The notes under the pieces are model-generated. The model was not told where the DNA came from. It worked only from the letters and a program-made list of their open reading frames with translations, and did no database searches. The position numbers and the translations under genes were made by a program. From Brucella cytisi (GTDB lineage: Bacteria; Pseudomonadota; Alphaproteobacteria; Rhizobiales; Rhizobiaceae), in contig JAAVLQ010000002.1 of NCBI GenBank assembly GCA_012103075.1, positions 1,352,001 to 1,416,000 on the forward strand: DNA of 64,000 nucleotides, read 5' to 3'. Positions 21,119 through 33,776 of the stretch are shown here, piece after piece (the first letter of the stretch is position 1; each line of letters starts with the position of its first letter).

Positions 21119-22945
21119 GCAACGTCGATCCTTTCCTGCTCTATGGGACGCGTGAAGCCGAAGCTAAGCCAACGCATCTGAAAGCGGGCTTACTTGACTG
21201 GATTTAAGCGACGGCAATCTCCGCACTATCACTTACGATGGCGTCGAAGTTCTGCGCGCCGTCTCATATCTGGTGCGGGATCGAGACTGGGGAACCTACC
21301 ACCCGAAAATCCATGATCTGAACGTCGAGCAAAACGACAGCGGTTTCATCGTCACCTATCAGGCACGTTGCGAAGGCCCGGATGCGACCCAACTCACCAT
21401 TGATGTTCGCATTCAGGCAGAGAGTGGCGGTACGCTCACTTTTGATGCCGTGGCCAATACCACGACCGGTTTTGAAACCAACCGTTGCGGCTTTTGCATT
21501 CTGCATCCAATCGTCGGGGTTGCCGGTTCGCCTGTAACTATCGAGCATGTCGATGGGACGCTCAATAGAACACAACTGCCCTGTCTGATTGAGCCATGGC
21601 AGCCTTTCAAGGACATGCGCGCGATCACTCATGAGGCCATGCCCGGCGTTTCAGCCGAATGCCGCATGGAAGGTGACACATTTGAGATGGAAGACCAACG
21701 CAACTGGTCTGATGCATCTTACAAGACCTATGTGCGTCCGCTGGCTTTGCCATGGCCTTATCAGATCGAAGCCGCGAAACCCCAACATCAGCGCATTGTG
21801 CTCAATATTCGTGATAGTCGCAAAGCTGCTCTCAACGCCACCCGGAATGCCGAGCCGGTGAGCATCACGCTTGGTGACGCAAGCGGCAAAATGCCAAATA
21901 TCGGCATCATCATCACACCGGAAGAAGCCAAGGCCAGCTTAGCCGCAATAGAGCTACTCGGGGAAATAGCCCCGCAGGATCTGTTATTTCATTACGATCC
22001 TCTAGCAGGGCATAAAGGGTCGACCTTTGCGGATTTTGCAGCCTTAGCTGCGAAGCATAGCGGGCGCGTTTCACTCGAAATTGCATTGCCTTGCGAGAAA
22101 TCGCTCATCGAAGAGACGAAAGCAATCGCTTCTGACATGAAAGCGGCTGGTTTTACCCCGGATGCAATCATTGTTTCACCGGTTATGGATCGGCAGTCGA
22201 CGCCGCCCGGCAGCGAGTGGCCACCCTGCCCGCCGCGCTTGAAGATGTCTATGGGGCAGCAAGAGCAGCTTTCCCGGATGTGCGGCTCGGCGGCGGAATG
22301 CTGAGCTATTTCACCGAGCTTAATCGCAAGCGCGTTCCCGGCGACCTTATTGATTTCGTGACCCATTGCACCAATCCGATTGTCCATGCAGCAGACGATC
22401 TGAGCGTCATGCAAACATTGGAGGCACTGCCGTTCATTATCCGCTCGGTGCGGGCGATCTACGGCGACAAGCCCTATCGCATCGGGCCGTCTACCATCCC
22501 CATGCGCCAAAACCCTTATGGCAGCAGAACTATGGAAAACCCGAATGGCAAGCGCATCGCTATGGCCAATCGCGATCCCCGCCACAATGGAAAATTCGCG
22601 GAAAGCTTCGCGATGGCCTATGTCGTATCTGTACTGAACGCTGGCCTTGACAGCCTGACGCTTTCAGCCCTCACCGGACCTTTCGGACTTATTGCTGGTG
22701 ACGGCGAACCAACACTCGCAGGTGGGAAACGTCCACTCTTCACCACGATAAAAACATTGTCCCGGCTTGCAGGAAAAAAAAATGGCAGCAGCTTATTTCG
22801 TCGCGGCTTGACCACGTTCTGGCCTTTGCAACTGAGCAAGAATTCTGGCTGGTAAACATCACGTCACAGCCTCAGACTGTTAGCATCGCTCAATTCGCCG
22901 ATTGCTCTCGAGCCCTACGCGGTCCAGAACTTGAAACGCTCATAG
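21115..22945 (+). CDS. apnL: probable D-apionate lactonase (ApnL family), broken by about four indels
   Basis: Reconstructed protein of about 610 residues, near the length I recall for ApnL. It starts MSNVDPFLLYGTREAEAKPT, overlapping the apsD stop. Frame changes are near 21203 (to DLSDGNLRTITYDG), near 22205 (to VATLPAALEDVYGAARAAFPD), in an A9 run near 22780 (to WQQLISSRLDHVLAF) and near 22888 (to LNSPIALEPYAVQNLKRS, then TAG at 22945). The N-terminal half is beta-rich; the second half has TIM-barrel-like segments such as GGMLSYFTELNR and FVTHCTNPIVHAADD. The enzyme would hydrolyse D-apionolactone to D-apionate. The name rests mainly on context. Confidence 0.65.
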
Positions 22946-23004
22946 TTTTAATCGCGTCGTGTTGTTTTGATCAGGAGCGGCCAACGCTGAGCTATAAAAA
23001 TGAT

Positions 23005-23032
23005 ATGCCCGCCAGCAAGAACTGACGGGCAT
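23005..23032 (-). terminator. probable guaA terminator
   Basis: ATGCCCGCCAG and CTGACGGGCAT form an 11-base stem with one mismatch around CAAGAA. On the minus strand it is followed by ATCATTTTTAT, so it suits the end of guaA, 58 bp upstream of the hairpin. It may also stop read-through from apnL. Confidence 0.55.
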
Positions 23033-23090
23033 AAATCCAAAAGGTTTTCGGCGACTTAAATCACATTTGGCGTGATAGGCAGACGCCAAA

Positions 23091-24653
23091 TTATTCCCAC
23101 TCGATCGTGCCGGGCGGTTTTGAAGTCACGTCGTAGACGACGCGATTGATGCCACGTACCTCGTTGATGATGCGGGTTGCCGCATTGCCGAGGAAATTCA
23201 TATCGTAGTGATAGAAATCGGCAGTCATGCCGTCCACCGATGTCACAGCACGCAGCGCACAGACGAATTCGTAGGTACGACCATCTCCCATCACACCGAC
23301 GGTCTGGACTGGCAACAGAACGGCGAAAGCCTGCCAGATGGCATCATAGAGACCAGCTTTGCGGATTTCGTCCAGATAGATCGCGTCGGCTTCGCGCAGA
23401 ATCTCGAGTTTCTCGCGTGTAATACCGCCCGGGCAGCGGATAGCGAGACCCGGTCCCGGGAACGGATGGCGACCGATGAAGCTATCCGGCAGGCCAAGTT
23501 CCTTGCCGAGCAAGCGTACCTCGTCCTTGAACAGTTCACGCAGTGGTTCGACGAGCTGCATCTTCATGCGCTCCGGCAGACCACCGACATTGTGGTGCGA
23601 CTTGATCGTGACAGAAGGACCGCCGGTAAACGAAACGCTTTCGATAACGTCCGGATAGAGCGTGCCTTGCACGAGGAAATCTGCGCCGCCGAGCTTCTTG
23701 GCTTCTTCCTCGAACACTTCGATAAAGAGGCGACCAATTGTCTTGCGCTTCTTTTCAGGATCGGTTTCGCCTTCCAGCTCACCGATGAAACGATCAGCAG
23801 CATCAACGAGAATGAGCGGCAGGTTGTAATGTTCGCGAAACATTTCAACAACTTGGCTAGCTTCGTTTTTACGCATCAGCCCGTGATCAACCAGAATACA
23901 GGTCAGCTGATCACCAATAGCTTCATGCGCGAGAAGCGCTGCAACGGACGAATCCACACCACCGGAAAGCGCGCAGATCACTTTGCCGCTACCGACCTGC
24001 TTACGGATCGCTTCGACAGCCTGTTCGCGATATGCGCCCATAGTCCAGCCCGGCTTTACGCCGACGATACGATGAACGAAGTTCTGCAACAGCTTGGCGC
24101 CATCCGGCGTATGCACGACCTCCGGGTGGAACTGCACGCCATAATATTTGCGCTTCTCGTCAGCGATAGCCGCAAAAGGTGCGTTTGGCGAAGTGCCGAT
24201 AATGGTAAAACCATCGGGCAGCGACGTAACACGGTCACCATGGCTCATCCAGACCTGATGACGGGTGCCCTTGGCCCAGATGCCTTCGAAGAGTGGGCTA
24301 TCTTCCTGCACATCCGTGAAAGCACGACCGAATTCGCGATCATGGCCACTTTCGACCTTACCACCCAACTGGGCGCACATCGTTTGTTCGCCGTAGCAGA
24401 TGCCGAGAACGGGAATACCTTCTTCGAAAACGGCCTGCGGCGCACGCGGCGAACCAATATCAGTCGTCGAATGGGGGCTGCCTGAAAGGATAACACCTTT
24501 CGGCTTCAGCCGCTTGAAAGTCTCTTCCGCAGACTGGAAAGGGACGATTTCACAATAGACGTTGGCTTCGCGCACGCGACGCGCAATCAGCTGCGTAACC
24601 CGGCTGCCAAAGTCGATGATTAGGATTGTGTCGGGATGTGCCGTGGTGCTCAT
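23091..24653 (-). CDS. guaA: GMP synthase (glutamine-hydrolysing)
   Basis: Intact 520-residue enzyme that aminates XMP to GMP in the cytoplasm. The N-terminal class I glutamine amidotransferase domain has [11 protein letters not shown] with the nucleophilic Cys and [10 protein letters not shown] with the His/Glu. The ATP pyrophosphatase domain has [14 protein letters not shown] (PP-loop, about residue 232). The C-terminal dimerisation domain ends in the typical KPPGTIEWE. guaB lies about 2.6 kb upstream on the same strand, so the two GMP branch enzymes are close but not adjacent. It is one of the few long housekeeping genes here free of indels. Confidence 0.97.
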   Translation of the reverse strand: MSTTAHPDTILIIDFGSRVTQLIARRVREANVYCEIVPFQSAEETFKRLKPKGVILSGSPHSTTDIGSPRAPQAVFEEGIPVLGICYGEQTMCAQLGGKVESGHDREFGRAFTDVQEDSPLFEGIWAKGTRHQVWMSHGDRVTSLPDGFTIIGTSPNAPFAAIADEKRKYYGVQFHPEVVHTPDGAKLLQNFVHRIVGVKPGWTMGAYREQAVEAIRKQVGSGKVICALSGGVDSSVAALLAHEAIGDQLTCILVDHGLMRKNEASQVVEMFREHYNLPLILVDAADRFIGELEGETDPEKKRKTIGRLFIEVFEEEAKKLGGADFLVQGTLYPDVIESVSFTGGPSVTIKSHHNVGGLPERMKMQLVEPLRELFKDEVRLLGKELGLPDSFIGRHPFPGPGLAIRCPGGITREKLEILREADAIYLDEIRKAGLYDAIWQAFAVLLPVQTVGVMGDGRTYEFVCALRAVTSVDGMTADFYHYDMNFLGNAATRIINEVRGINRVVYDVTSKPPGTIEWE

Positions 24654-24741
24654 GTGCAGCGTCTATTTAAAAAGTGACCGGGATGCAATGCCTATATGGG
24701 TTATAGACATCATGCTCAACAAGTGCGTTGTCAAAAACGAC

Positions 24742-25389
24742 TTATACTGACATACCATTGTCAGGAGCCGACAAGAGCCCGTTAGCGATGGCGACCTCCA
24801 ATTGCTGGACCGCATCAGCCAGTTTCTCATCAATAATGTGCAGATACTGTGTCCAGTCCCCGACATGCTGCAATTCACCTGCACCATCGGAGATACCGCG
24901 GAGGCCGTAAAGCGGAACTTCTGCGAGCTGGCAAGCGCGCAGGCAGGCATAAGTTTCCATATCGACCATATCTGCATCGATCGTGGTATATGTCTCACCG
25001 GAAACGATATTTGCACCTGTTGAAAGCGATGCAACAGGGATTTTCGGTACAGAGACCGGTAGCGCAATAACTTTGGGAAGATCGAGAAAAGGCGTTGCGC
25101 CTTTTTCAAACCCAAGCGGAGAGGCATCCATATCGCGATAGGAAACGGAAGAGACCTGAAACACCTCGGCTTGCGGTAATTTGGCTGAGCCTGCGGAACC
25201 AAGTGAAACCACGAGGTCAGGTTTTTCTCCCGATTGGACCAGACCCGCAAGAGCATATGCAAGATTGGCAGCCGCCTCAACCGGCCCTACCCCGATCATG
25301 ACCGGCGTGAATAGCTTCGCCAGATGACGACCATATTCGGCATCAACAGCCATAACGTAGAGCAGACGCTTTCCGGCGACAATTTTCAT
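24742..25389 (-). CDS. 5'-methylthioadenosine/S-adenosylhomocysteine nucleosidase-like protein
   Basis: Intact 215-residue member of the PNP/UDP phosphorylase superfamily. VDMETYACLRACQ carries the nucleoside-binding Met-Glu, and GLRGISDGAGELQ contains the SDxA-like catalytic Asp of MTA/SAH nucleosidases. The N-terminus (KRLLYVMAVDAEYG) departs from the common GAMEEE motif, so the exact substrate is less certain. The ATG at 25389 overlaps the stop of the thioesterase gene, so the two are coupled. Confidence 0.75.
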   Translation of the reverse strand: MKIVAGKRLLYVMAVDAEYGRHLAKLFTPVMIGVGPVEAAANLAYALAGLVQSGEKPDLVVSLGSAGSAKLPQAEVFQVSSVSYRDMDASPLGFEKGATPFLDLPKVIALPVSVPKIPVASLSTGANIVSGETYTTIDADMVDMETYACLRACQLAEVPLYGLRGISDGAGELQHVGDWTQYLHIIDEKLADAVQQLEVAIANGLLSAPDNGMSV

Positions 25390-25844
25390 CATCCCTGCAG
25401 GCCTTTTCTGTCCTGCACGACCATCATTGTTCCGGTCATCGTTGCGATCAGGCGCACTTCCGTGTCGGTGACCGCAAACGCCTGTCCATCACTAACCATG
25501 ATGGTACGACCGGGCTTGGTGACCTCACCGCGAAAGAGGAACCGTTCTCCTTTGCCCGGAGCAAGCAGATTCACCTTGAATTCGATGGTCAGTACGGCAG
25601 CATCGGAAGGCATCAGCGTAAGCGCCGCGTAGCCGCAGGCAGAATCGAGCGCAGCAGAAATCATGCCCGCATGCAAAATCCCGTGCTGTTGTGTCAGCTC
25701 CTCACGAAACGGCATTTCAACTTCAACTATACCGGGCTCACACCGTGTCAGTTCAGCGCCAATCAGTTTCATGGCCGCCTGCCGCCCGAAACTTTCCTCG
25801 ACGCGCTCCTTGAAATCCGGTTCCGCTACGCGGTGCGCTGACAT
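25389..25844 (-). CDS. PaaI-type hot-dog thioesterase
   Basis: Intact 151-residue protein of the 4HBT/PaaI family, which hydrolyses acyl- or phenylacyl-CoA thioesters. The motif QQHGILHAGMISAALDSACGYAA (about residues 49-71) contains the HGG-like turn and catalytic Asp helix of the hot-dog fold. GKGERFLFRGEVTKPGRTI follows. It begins 13 bp after the reconstructed end of the RsmB-like gene and overlaps the nucleosidase, so the three probably form one unit. The physiological substrate is unknown. Confidence 0.8.
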   Translation of the reverse strand: MSAHRVAEPDFKERVEESFGRQAAMKLIGAELTRCEPGIVEVEMPFREELTQQHGILHAGMISAALDSACGYAALTLMPSDAAVLTIEFKVNLLAPGKGERFLFRGEVTKPGRTIMVSDGQAFAVTDTEVRLIATMTGTMMVVQDRKGLQG

Positions 25845-25857
25845 CGGCTCTCCCGTC

Positions 25858-27144
25858 CTATTTTGACCTTTGCAGAATGCTCACATAAAACCGTCAGTGC
25901 CAGTGGACAATGGCGAAAATACTGCACCATGCGACGGAAATACCGGCTTTACATCACCAGCATCCGCTACAATTGTATCCCACAAAGTCTGTGGCACAAC
26001 TTCCGTAAAATCGACATTCCCTTTGAGAAACTGTGCAGTCTGCTTCGTGTTTTCTTCTGCGAACAACGAACAGGTAACATAGGCCGGGCGTCCCCCGGCT
26101 TCACGTAATGCTTGGCAGATTCCAGCACTTCCCTCTGGTCCTGAACGCGCCGCTCCAGTTGCTGGTCGTTCAACCGCCATTTTGCATCTGGGCGGCGCCT
26201 CCATGTGCCGGAACCAGTGCAAGGCGCATCGGTAAGCACGAGATCCATCTGCCCGGTCAGCGGGTCCAGTGCATCGAGATTTCCATGTATCTGCGTGTTA
26301 CGCACCCCTGCACGCTGTAGTCGCTCATGCATGGGCGACAACCGCGCTCGTTCAGCATCATAGGCATGAATTTGACCGCTGTTCTGCATTGCAGCAGCCA
26401 AAGCCAAAGTCTTGCCGCCCGCACCTGCACAATAGTCAAGCACCTGTTGACCGGGCTTCGCACCAGCAAAAAGCGCGGCAAGTTGTGAGCCTAAATCCTG
26501 AACCTCAAACCAGCCGTCGAGAAAAGCCTGTTCGCCTTGTACATTGGGATGGCGACCAAGTGCTTCGATAGGCGGAATGCGCAGTGCTTGCGCCAAAAAG
26601 GCGCAGATGATGCACCGGATTTTTCAAGCGCTGAGAGCGTTTGTTCGGGTCGCGCCTTCAAACTGTTGACGCGCAAGTCGACTGGCGGCCGCGTTGCCAA
26701 CGCCCTGCCTTCATCCACCCAGCGCGCACCGAGAAGTTCCTCAAGCGACGATGCACACCATCCCGGTACATCCGCCTGAACGTGAGCTGGAGCTTCAGCG
26801 ATATCTAGGCTTCCCCATGCTCTGCGGCGTGGCTGCTCCAGCGTTTCCGGCGCAAATTTGTCTCCATCGAGTATAGCATCGATGGCCGCAGTATCCATGC
26901 CACCATCAGCCAGCAGTGCACCGAATGCCAGAGCGCGCGCATCATCGGCATCCATTCGCCACGTGATGGACAGCTTACGGCGCAGCGCATCATAGACGAT
27001 GTTGCCAATCACAGCACGGTCGCCCGCGCCTGCGAAGCGATGGGAAGCGCCCCAATCCTTCAGCACGTCGGAAGCTGGGCGTGTACCCGCTTCAATCTGC
27101 TCCAATACCTCGATAGCCGCCTGCAGGCGTCCGCCAAGCCGCAT
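25858..27144 (-). CDS. RsmB/NSUN-family RNA cytosine-C5 methyltransferase
   Basis: About 429 residues after repair. The N-terminal NusB-like helical part (AAIEVLEQIEAGTRPASDVL) precedes the SAM domain: VLDYCAGAGGKTLALAAAM (motif I), LVLTDAPCTGSGTWRRRPD (PC motif with a catalytic Cys) and AYVTCSLFAEEN (TC motif with the second Cys). Three one-base deletions break it: near 26595 (T run), near 26113 (A run) and near 25885 (T run, restoring the usual ending DGFYVSILQR). It methylates cytosine in 16S rRNA or tRNA; the exact target is not predictable here. A GGAG site lies six bases before the ATG. Confidence 0.82.
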
Positions 27145-27224
27145 TGTGTCTCCTTCTCGAATGCCTGCTCTCGGGCATAGCCTTCCTTACAGGGAAAAGG
27201 CAATCGGCAAATCAAAACAAAAAA

Positions 27225-27247
27225 AGGCGGCTTCAATTGAGCCGCCT
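27225..27247 (-). terminator. guaB rho-independent terminator
   Basis: AGGCGGCT and AGCCGCCT form a perfect eight-base stem around TCAATTG. On the minus strand a run of seven T follows (TTTTTTTG), so it terminates guaB, 26 bp downstream of its stop. The plus-strand side has only CTTTT. Confidence 0.8.
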
Positions 27248-27272
27248 CTTTTCATTCGCCAAATGTCATGAA

Positions 27273-28765
<1,493 letters not shown>

Positions 28766-28990
28766 TGCCAATTCCTTTGCCGATTTTATCGAATGAGAAA
28801 AGCCGCCTCTCGGAATAGGTCCGGGAGCAGCGACGCATCTGGTTTGCTAGGTTGAATTGGCACCGGCTGGTAACACGGTTATGACCAAATGGAAAGCCTT
28901 TTACTGACAAGTTTCAGTTACCGATAAGGATTTACGTGATAAATCTCGACACACATCGAAATCGGGCAGCAGCAGGCTTGCAGGGGCAAA

Positions 28991-30340
28991 GTGAGAAAAT
29001 CCTATAGACGCGTTCCGCTCATCCGCCGGTCAAAAGCCATGTGGATGTCACCACATGTCTGGAAGCCACGACTGGTCTTCTGGTGTGGCGCACTCGCTAT
29101 TGGCCTTATCAGCGTTGGCTTTGCCGAAGCTGCGGACATTGCGCAAGATTGGTTCAAGACCCTCACAAGCGGAAGCGGCTGGCGCGCATGGCTCCCACTG
29201 CTTATCACACCGGTCGGGTTTATGGCTTGTTCCCGGATTGCCTTATCCCGGTTCCCAAATTCTGGAGGCAGCGGCATTCCGCAAGCAATCGCCGCACGCC
29301 ATTTGCACGACCATGAAGATCGAACTCTGCTGCTTTCACTCAAAACCGCGATCGGTAAGATCATTCTTACTCTGACCGGGCTTTTCAGTGGAGCATCCAT
29401 CGGTCGCGAGGGCCCGACCGTGCAGATCGGTGCATCCATCATGATGCAGTCCGCCCGTTTCGGCGGCATGGAACAAGCACGCGGTCTCATCCTTGCGGGC
29501 TCTGCCGCAGGCATAGCGGCTGCGTTCAACACCCCCTTGCAGGTGTCGTCTTCGCAATCGAGGAGATGGGACGTGCCTATGCCGCACGAACCAACGGTCT
29601 CGTATTATCTGCCGTTATTCTCGCCGGTCTTGCTTCGCTTGGTCTCGTAGGAAACTATAATTATTTCGGGCTGACGACTGTTACCGCTTCCAGCGGCAAA
29701 GACTGGATTCTGGTGATTGCGTGCGGTGTAATTGGTGGAGCATTCGGGGCTGCCTTCAGTGCGCTCGCACTCGAACTGAGACGTCGTGTGCGACGCCGCA
29801 TTCAAAAGGCTCCTCTTCGCAATGCAGTATTTTTCGCGGGAATTTGCGGCCTTTTGGTCGCAATCATCGGCATTGCGTCCGGCGGATCGACCTTTGGCGC
29901 AGGCTACGATCAGGCACGGAGCGCTGTGGAAGGGTTGGCTCTTCCACCTCTTTATTTCATAGGGAAGTTCCTTGCCGGGCTTCTTTCCATGACTTCGGGG
30001 ATACCGGGCGGAATATTTGCACCTTCTTTGTCGGTCGGTGCGGGACTGGGCAGCACCATCGGCCTCGGTTCTTGGAACCAGCACCAGTCTTGCTGCTGTT
30101 CTCGGCATGGCAGGTTATTTTGCCGGCGTCGTGCAAGCACCGATGACTGCATTCGTCATCATTCTGGAAATGACCGGCAATCATAACAACGTCATTCCAC
30201 TCATGTGCGCATCGATGATGGGCTATGGCACTGCACGGCTGATCTCTCACGAGCCGCTCTATCATGCCATGTCACGTGACTACGTAGCAGACGAACTGCG
30301 CCAGCGCCGGGCGCGCGAAAAGAATACGCTCTCTCAATAG
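28991..30340 (+). CDS. ClC-family chloride channel/antiporter
   Basis: About 450 residues with ten or more hydrophobic segments. All ClC signature loops are present: NSGGSGIPQAIAAR (GSGIP selectivity filter), SIGREGPTVQIGA (GREGP with the gating Glu), FNTPLAGVVFAIEEMGR (repaired) and TSGIPGGIFAPSLSVGAG (GxFxP). A one-base deletion in a C run at about 29540 and a frame change at about 30070 break the ORF. The GTG at 28991 follows AGGGG; an ATG at 29039 is an alternative. The AIEE glutamate hints at an H+/Cl- exchanger as in E. coli ClcA (inference). Promoter region: the 225-bp gap to guaB, where nothing else was seen. Confidence 0.87.
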
Positions 30341-30366
30341 AGTAAACATGGAGGAGAAAACTGTTC

Positions 30367-31457
30367 ATGGATCGCAGAACATTCACCAAGTCGCTTGCGG
30401 GACTCGGGGCAATGCCCTTTGTCGTCAATGTGGCATCGGCAGCTACTGAGGGAGGAGCAGGCATGCTGGAGCTTATGGGTGGAAGCATCACGGATGTACC
30501 CGAATCAAGCTGGGACACCACACACTGACAAAACGCCCGACCGGCTGCACCGTTCTTCTATGCGAGGAAGGCGCTTCTGCGGGCGTTGATGTGCGCGGTT
30601 CTGCGCCCGGTACGCGTGAAACCGATCTGCTCGATCCAATCAATTATGTACAACAGGTTCAGGCCATCCTGCTTTCGGGCGGCAGTGCCTATGGCCCGGC
30701 AGCTGCGACCGGCGTTATGCGTTATCTTGAAGAGAACAATCTCGGCTTCAAGATCGGCAAAGGCGTCGTTCCGATTGTACCGGCGGCAATCTTGATGGAT
30801 CTCGGCGTCGGAGATTTTTCTGTGCGTCCCGATGAGGAAGCCGGTTATCTGGCATGCAAGGCCGCAAAGGCTGAAGCTTCTGGAGAAGGCAACATCGGTG
30901 CTGGCGCAGGCGCGTCTGTCGGCAAGATGTTCGGTATGGAATACGCTATGAAGGGAGGACTCGGCACAGCTAGCTATAAGGTACCCGGCACCGAAATCGT
31001 TGTCGGCGCAATTGTTGCCGTCAATGCTGTCGGCGACGTCTATGCACCGAATTCGCGCCAGATTCTGGCTGGTGCGCGGACAGAGGACGGAAAGGGCTAC
31101 CGGGATACCATATCCGCCATCATGCAGGGCCATGGCGTGGTAAAGTCAGGCGGTGCCAACACAACGATTGGCGCAATAGCGACCAATGTCCCATTCGACA
31201 AGGCTCAGCTCAAAAAGATTGCGGGCATGGCGCATGACGGTTTTGCACGCACAATCAATCCTATCCATACAATGTGGGACGGTGACACGATCTTCGCGCT
31301 TTCCACAGGCAAGGCAAAGGGCGTGGAAGCCGATGTGACGGCAATTGGAGCAATCGCCGCGACAGTTATGGCAGAAGCCGTGGCACGTGCAGTTATCAAT
31401 GCGGACAGCCTCAAGGATTTGAACTTGCCAGCCTATAAGGACTATGCCCCGCAATAA
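30367..31457 (+). CDS. P1/S58-family Ntn hydrolase (DmpA/NylC-like) with a twin-arginine-like signal
   Basis: About 363 residues. This family includes beta-peptidyl aminopeptidases (DmpA, BapA) and nylon-oligomer hydrolases (NylC); they cut themselves to expose an N-terminal Ser or Thr. Here SGGANTTIGAIATNVP (31146-31193) carries the Asn-Thr junction expected for NylC-like cleavage. GSAPGTRETDLLDP and ILLSGGSAYGPAAATGVMRY match the large subunit. The N-terminus DRRTFTKSLAGLGAMPF resembles a twin-arginine signal, suggesting export. A one-base deletion at about 30502 (lost G) interrupts it after SITDVP. GGAGGAG lies upstream of the ATG. The substrate is unknown. Confidence 0.75.
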
Positions 31458-31575
31458 GGTGATTATCTGCTGACAATAGTGTGTATTCGGCGTCATTCGT
31501 GAATGCACAAAAGACAGTCTGTGCGGGGCGTAGAAGCATGTTCTTTACAGAAGCGAATCCTTCTATAGTCCGGCC

Positions 31576-33416
31576 ATGCCAATTCGACACTTAAGCGAAA
31601 CCATCATCAATCAGATCGCGGCGGGTGAAGTCATCGAACGCCCCGCCAGCGTTATCAAGGAACTTGTCGAAAATGCCATTGACGCCGGCGCGACCCGTAT
31701 TGAGGTCGTGACCGGCGGCGGTGGCAAGACCTTGTTGCGGGTGACGGATAATGGTTCGGGAATTCCGGTCGATGAACTTCCATTGGCAGTTTCCCGCCAC
31801 TGTACCTCCAAGCTTTCCGATGATGTGCACGACATTCGCGCACTGGGGTTTCGTGGGGAAGCTCTGCCGTCCATCGGTTCAGTCGCAAAACTGACCCTCA
31901 AATCTCGCCCGCAAGATGCAGATTCCGGTTTCGAAGTTTCGGTCTCAGGCGGACAGCTTGACGGTCCTCGCCCTTCTGCTTTGAACCGCGGGACAATTGC
32001 CGAGGTGCGCGATCTTTTTACGCGACACCTGCCCGTCTCAAATTCATGAAAACCGATCGTGCAGAAGCTTCCGCCATAACTGATGTCATCAAGCGCATCG
32101 CAATTGCCTTTCCGCATGTCCGCTTTTCGCTCGCGGGCACCGACAGGACACCGCTGGAACTGGCCGCAACCGGCAGCGGTGCAGAAGCAACGCTCGAGCG
32201 CATCAATCAAGTGCTTGGAAAAGAATTCGGTGAAAATGCGCTTGCCATCGATGCCGAACGCGACAGTGTGCGTCTGGCCGGGTTTGTCGGCATCCCCTCC
32301 CACAATCGCGGCAATGCCCTGCACCAGTTCGCTTATGTGAATGGGCGTCCGGTGCGGGACAAACAGCTTTTCGGCGCATTACGCGGAGCCTATGCTGACG
32401 TTATGGCGCGCGACCGTCATCCGGTCGCCGTATTGTTTCTGACGCTGGACCCGGCACTGGTCGACGTTAATGTGCATCCGGCCAAGGCTGACGTGCGTTT
32501 CCGTGATCCGGGCCTTGTTCGCGGACTGATCGTCGGTGCAATCAAACAGGCACTGGCGCAGTCAGGCATTCGGCCTGCAACCAGCGGTGCCGGTGCCATG
32601 CTGCAAGCGTTCCGCGCAGAAGGGTTCCAGTCGGCCTCACCATCATTCACATCGCGTCCCTCTTCGACTGCTTATGCATCAGGAAACTGGCGCCCCGCGC
32701 CTTCAGCTCCCATAAACGAATGGTCACCGCAGACCGCGCATCCGGCGCATCGACCGCTGGACTTGGGACCGGCACCCTCTTTTCAAGAAAGTGATCAGGC
32801 GACGCTCACTACTTTCAATGTGCTTGCTGCAGATACCCGGGCGACGCTTGACGAAGCGCCGGTGGAACTCCGGCAGAAGCCGCTTGGCGCGGCCCGCGCA
32901 CAAATCCACGCGAATTATATTGTCTCGCAGACAGAAGACAGTCTCGTCATTGTAGATCAGCATGCAGCTCACGAGCGACTTGTCTACGAGGCGCTGAAAA
33001 ACGCCCTGCATGCTCGCCCGATACCGGGACAAATGCTGCTTATTCCTGAAATCGTGGATCTGTCGGAAGAAGATGCCGAGCGGCTGGCAACCCACGCAGA
33101 AACACTTTCACGCTTTGGCCTTGGCATCGAACAATTCGGGCCGGGTGCTATTGCTGTGCGGGAAACACCCGCAATGCTCGGAGAAATGAATGTACAACAG
33201 CTGATCCGCGATCTTTCGGATGAGATTGCCGAGCACGATACATCTGAAGGATTGACGGCCATGCTCAACCATGTGGCCGCAACAATGGCCTGTCATGGTT
33301 CCGTGCGGTCGGGACGGCGGTTGAAGCCTGAAGAAATGAATGCACTTCTGCGTGAAATGGAAGACACCCCGGTTCAGGCACCTGTAATCACGGTCGTCCG
33401 ACCTACATCGAATTGA
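31576..33416 (+). CDS. mutL: DNA mismatch repair protein MutL
   Basis: About 613 residues. GHKL ATPase motifs are clear: [27 protein letters not shown] with the catalytic Glu and Asn (split by me: starts near residue 11), VTDNGSGI, and [23 protein letters not shown]. The C-terminal dimerisation domain contains [13 protein letters not shown] and [15 protein letters not shown]. The middle is Pro/Ser-rich, as usual for MutL linkers. A one-base deletion in a T run at about 32024 (DLF to [13 protein letters not shown]) breaks the frame. The CHGSVR-type ending is the alphaproteobacterial form; a DQHAxHER motif hints at an endonuclease-type or zinc-binding MutL, which I cannot confirm. Confidence 0.95.
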
Positions 33417-33537
33417 AACTGACAGATATCGAACGGCTTTTTGGCAGGCGCTGATAGAATTACCACCAAGCAAGAGCCGGTACTGCTGGACGCGACGCCC
33501 GGTGCTTGCTAGAGTCAGTCGCAAAGGTTTTAGATAC

Positions 33538-33774
33538 ATGAATAAATTTGAATCGCCCCGCTCATCCGAAGCTGTTCTGCGTTATCTCGACGGTGATTAT
33601 GAAATCGTCAGGCACGGAGCCTATGTCGCGTGTGCTGTAACCGGCGCCCATATCCCGCTCGATGAACTCAAATATTGGAGCGTTTCACGGCAGGAACCCT
33701 ACGCAACAGGCCTGATTTCCTTTGAACGTGAGTTGGAAGCCAATCCAGAACTGCGTAGCCGCAAGAAAGCTTAA
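33538..33774 (+). CDS. DUF2093-family small protein
   Basis: Intact 78-residue protein of a family found in Rhizobiales next to lpxK, function unknown. Features: VLRYLDGDYEIVRHGAYVAC and VTGAHIPLDELKYWSVSRQE, a zinc-ribbon-like pattern with only one cysteine. I chose the ATG at 33538 (MNKFESPRSSEAV); the frame is open upstream but not family-like. It is convergent with lpxK with two bases between the stops, and lies 121 bp after mutL; that gap shows nothing else. Confidence 0.75.
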   Translation: MNKFESPRSSEAVLRYLDGDYEIVRHGAYVACAVTGAHIPLDELKYWSVSRQEPYATGLISFERELEANPELRSRKKA

Positions 33775-33776
33775 AA

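Noticed and set aside
23208..24485. Long open frame (425 codons) on the plus strand opposite guaA
   Set aside because: guaA is intact and fully conserved on the other strand; the antisense frame has no ribosome site and no recognisable domain. It is a codon-bias shadow.
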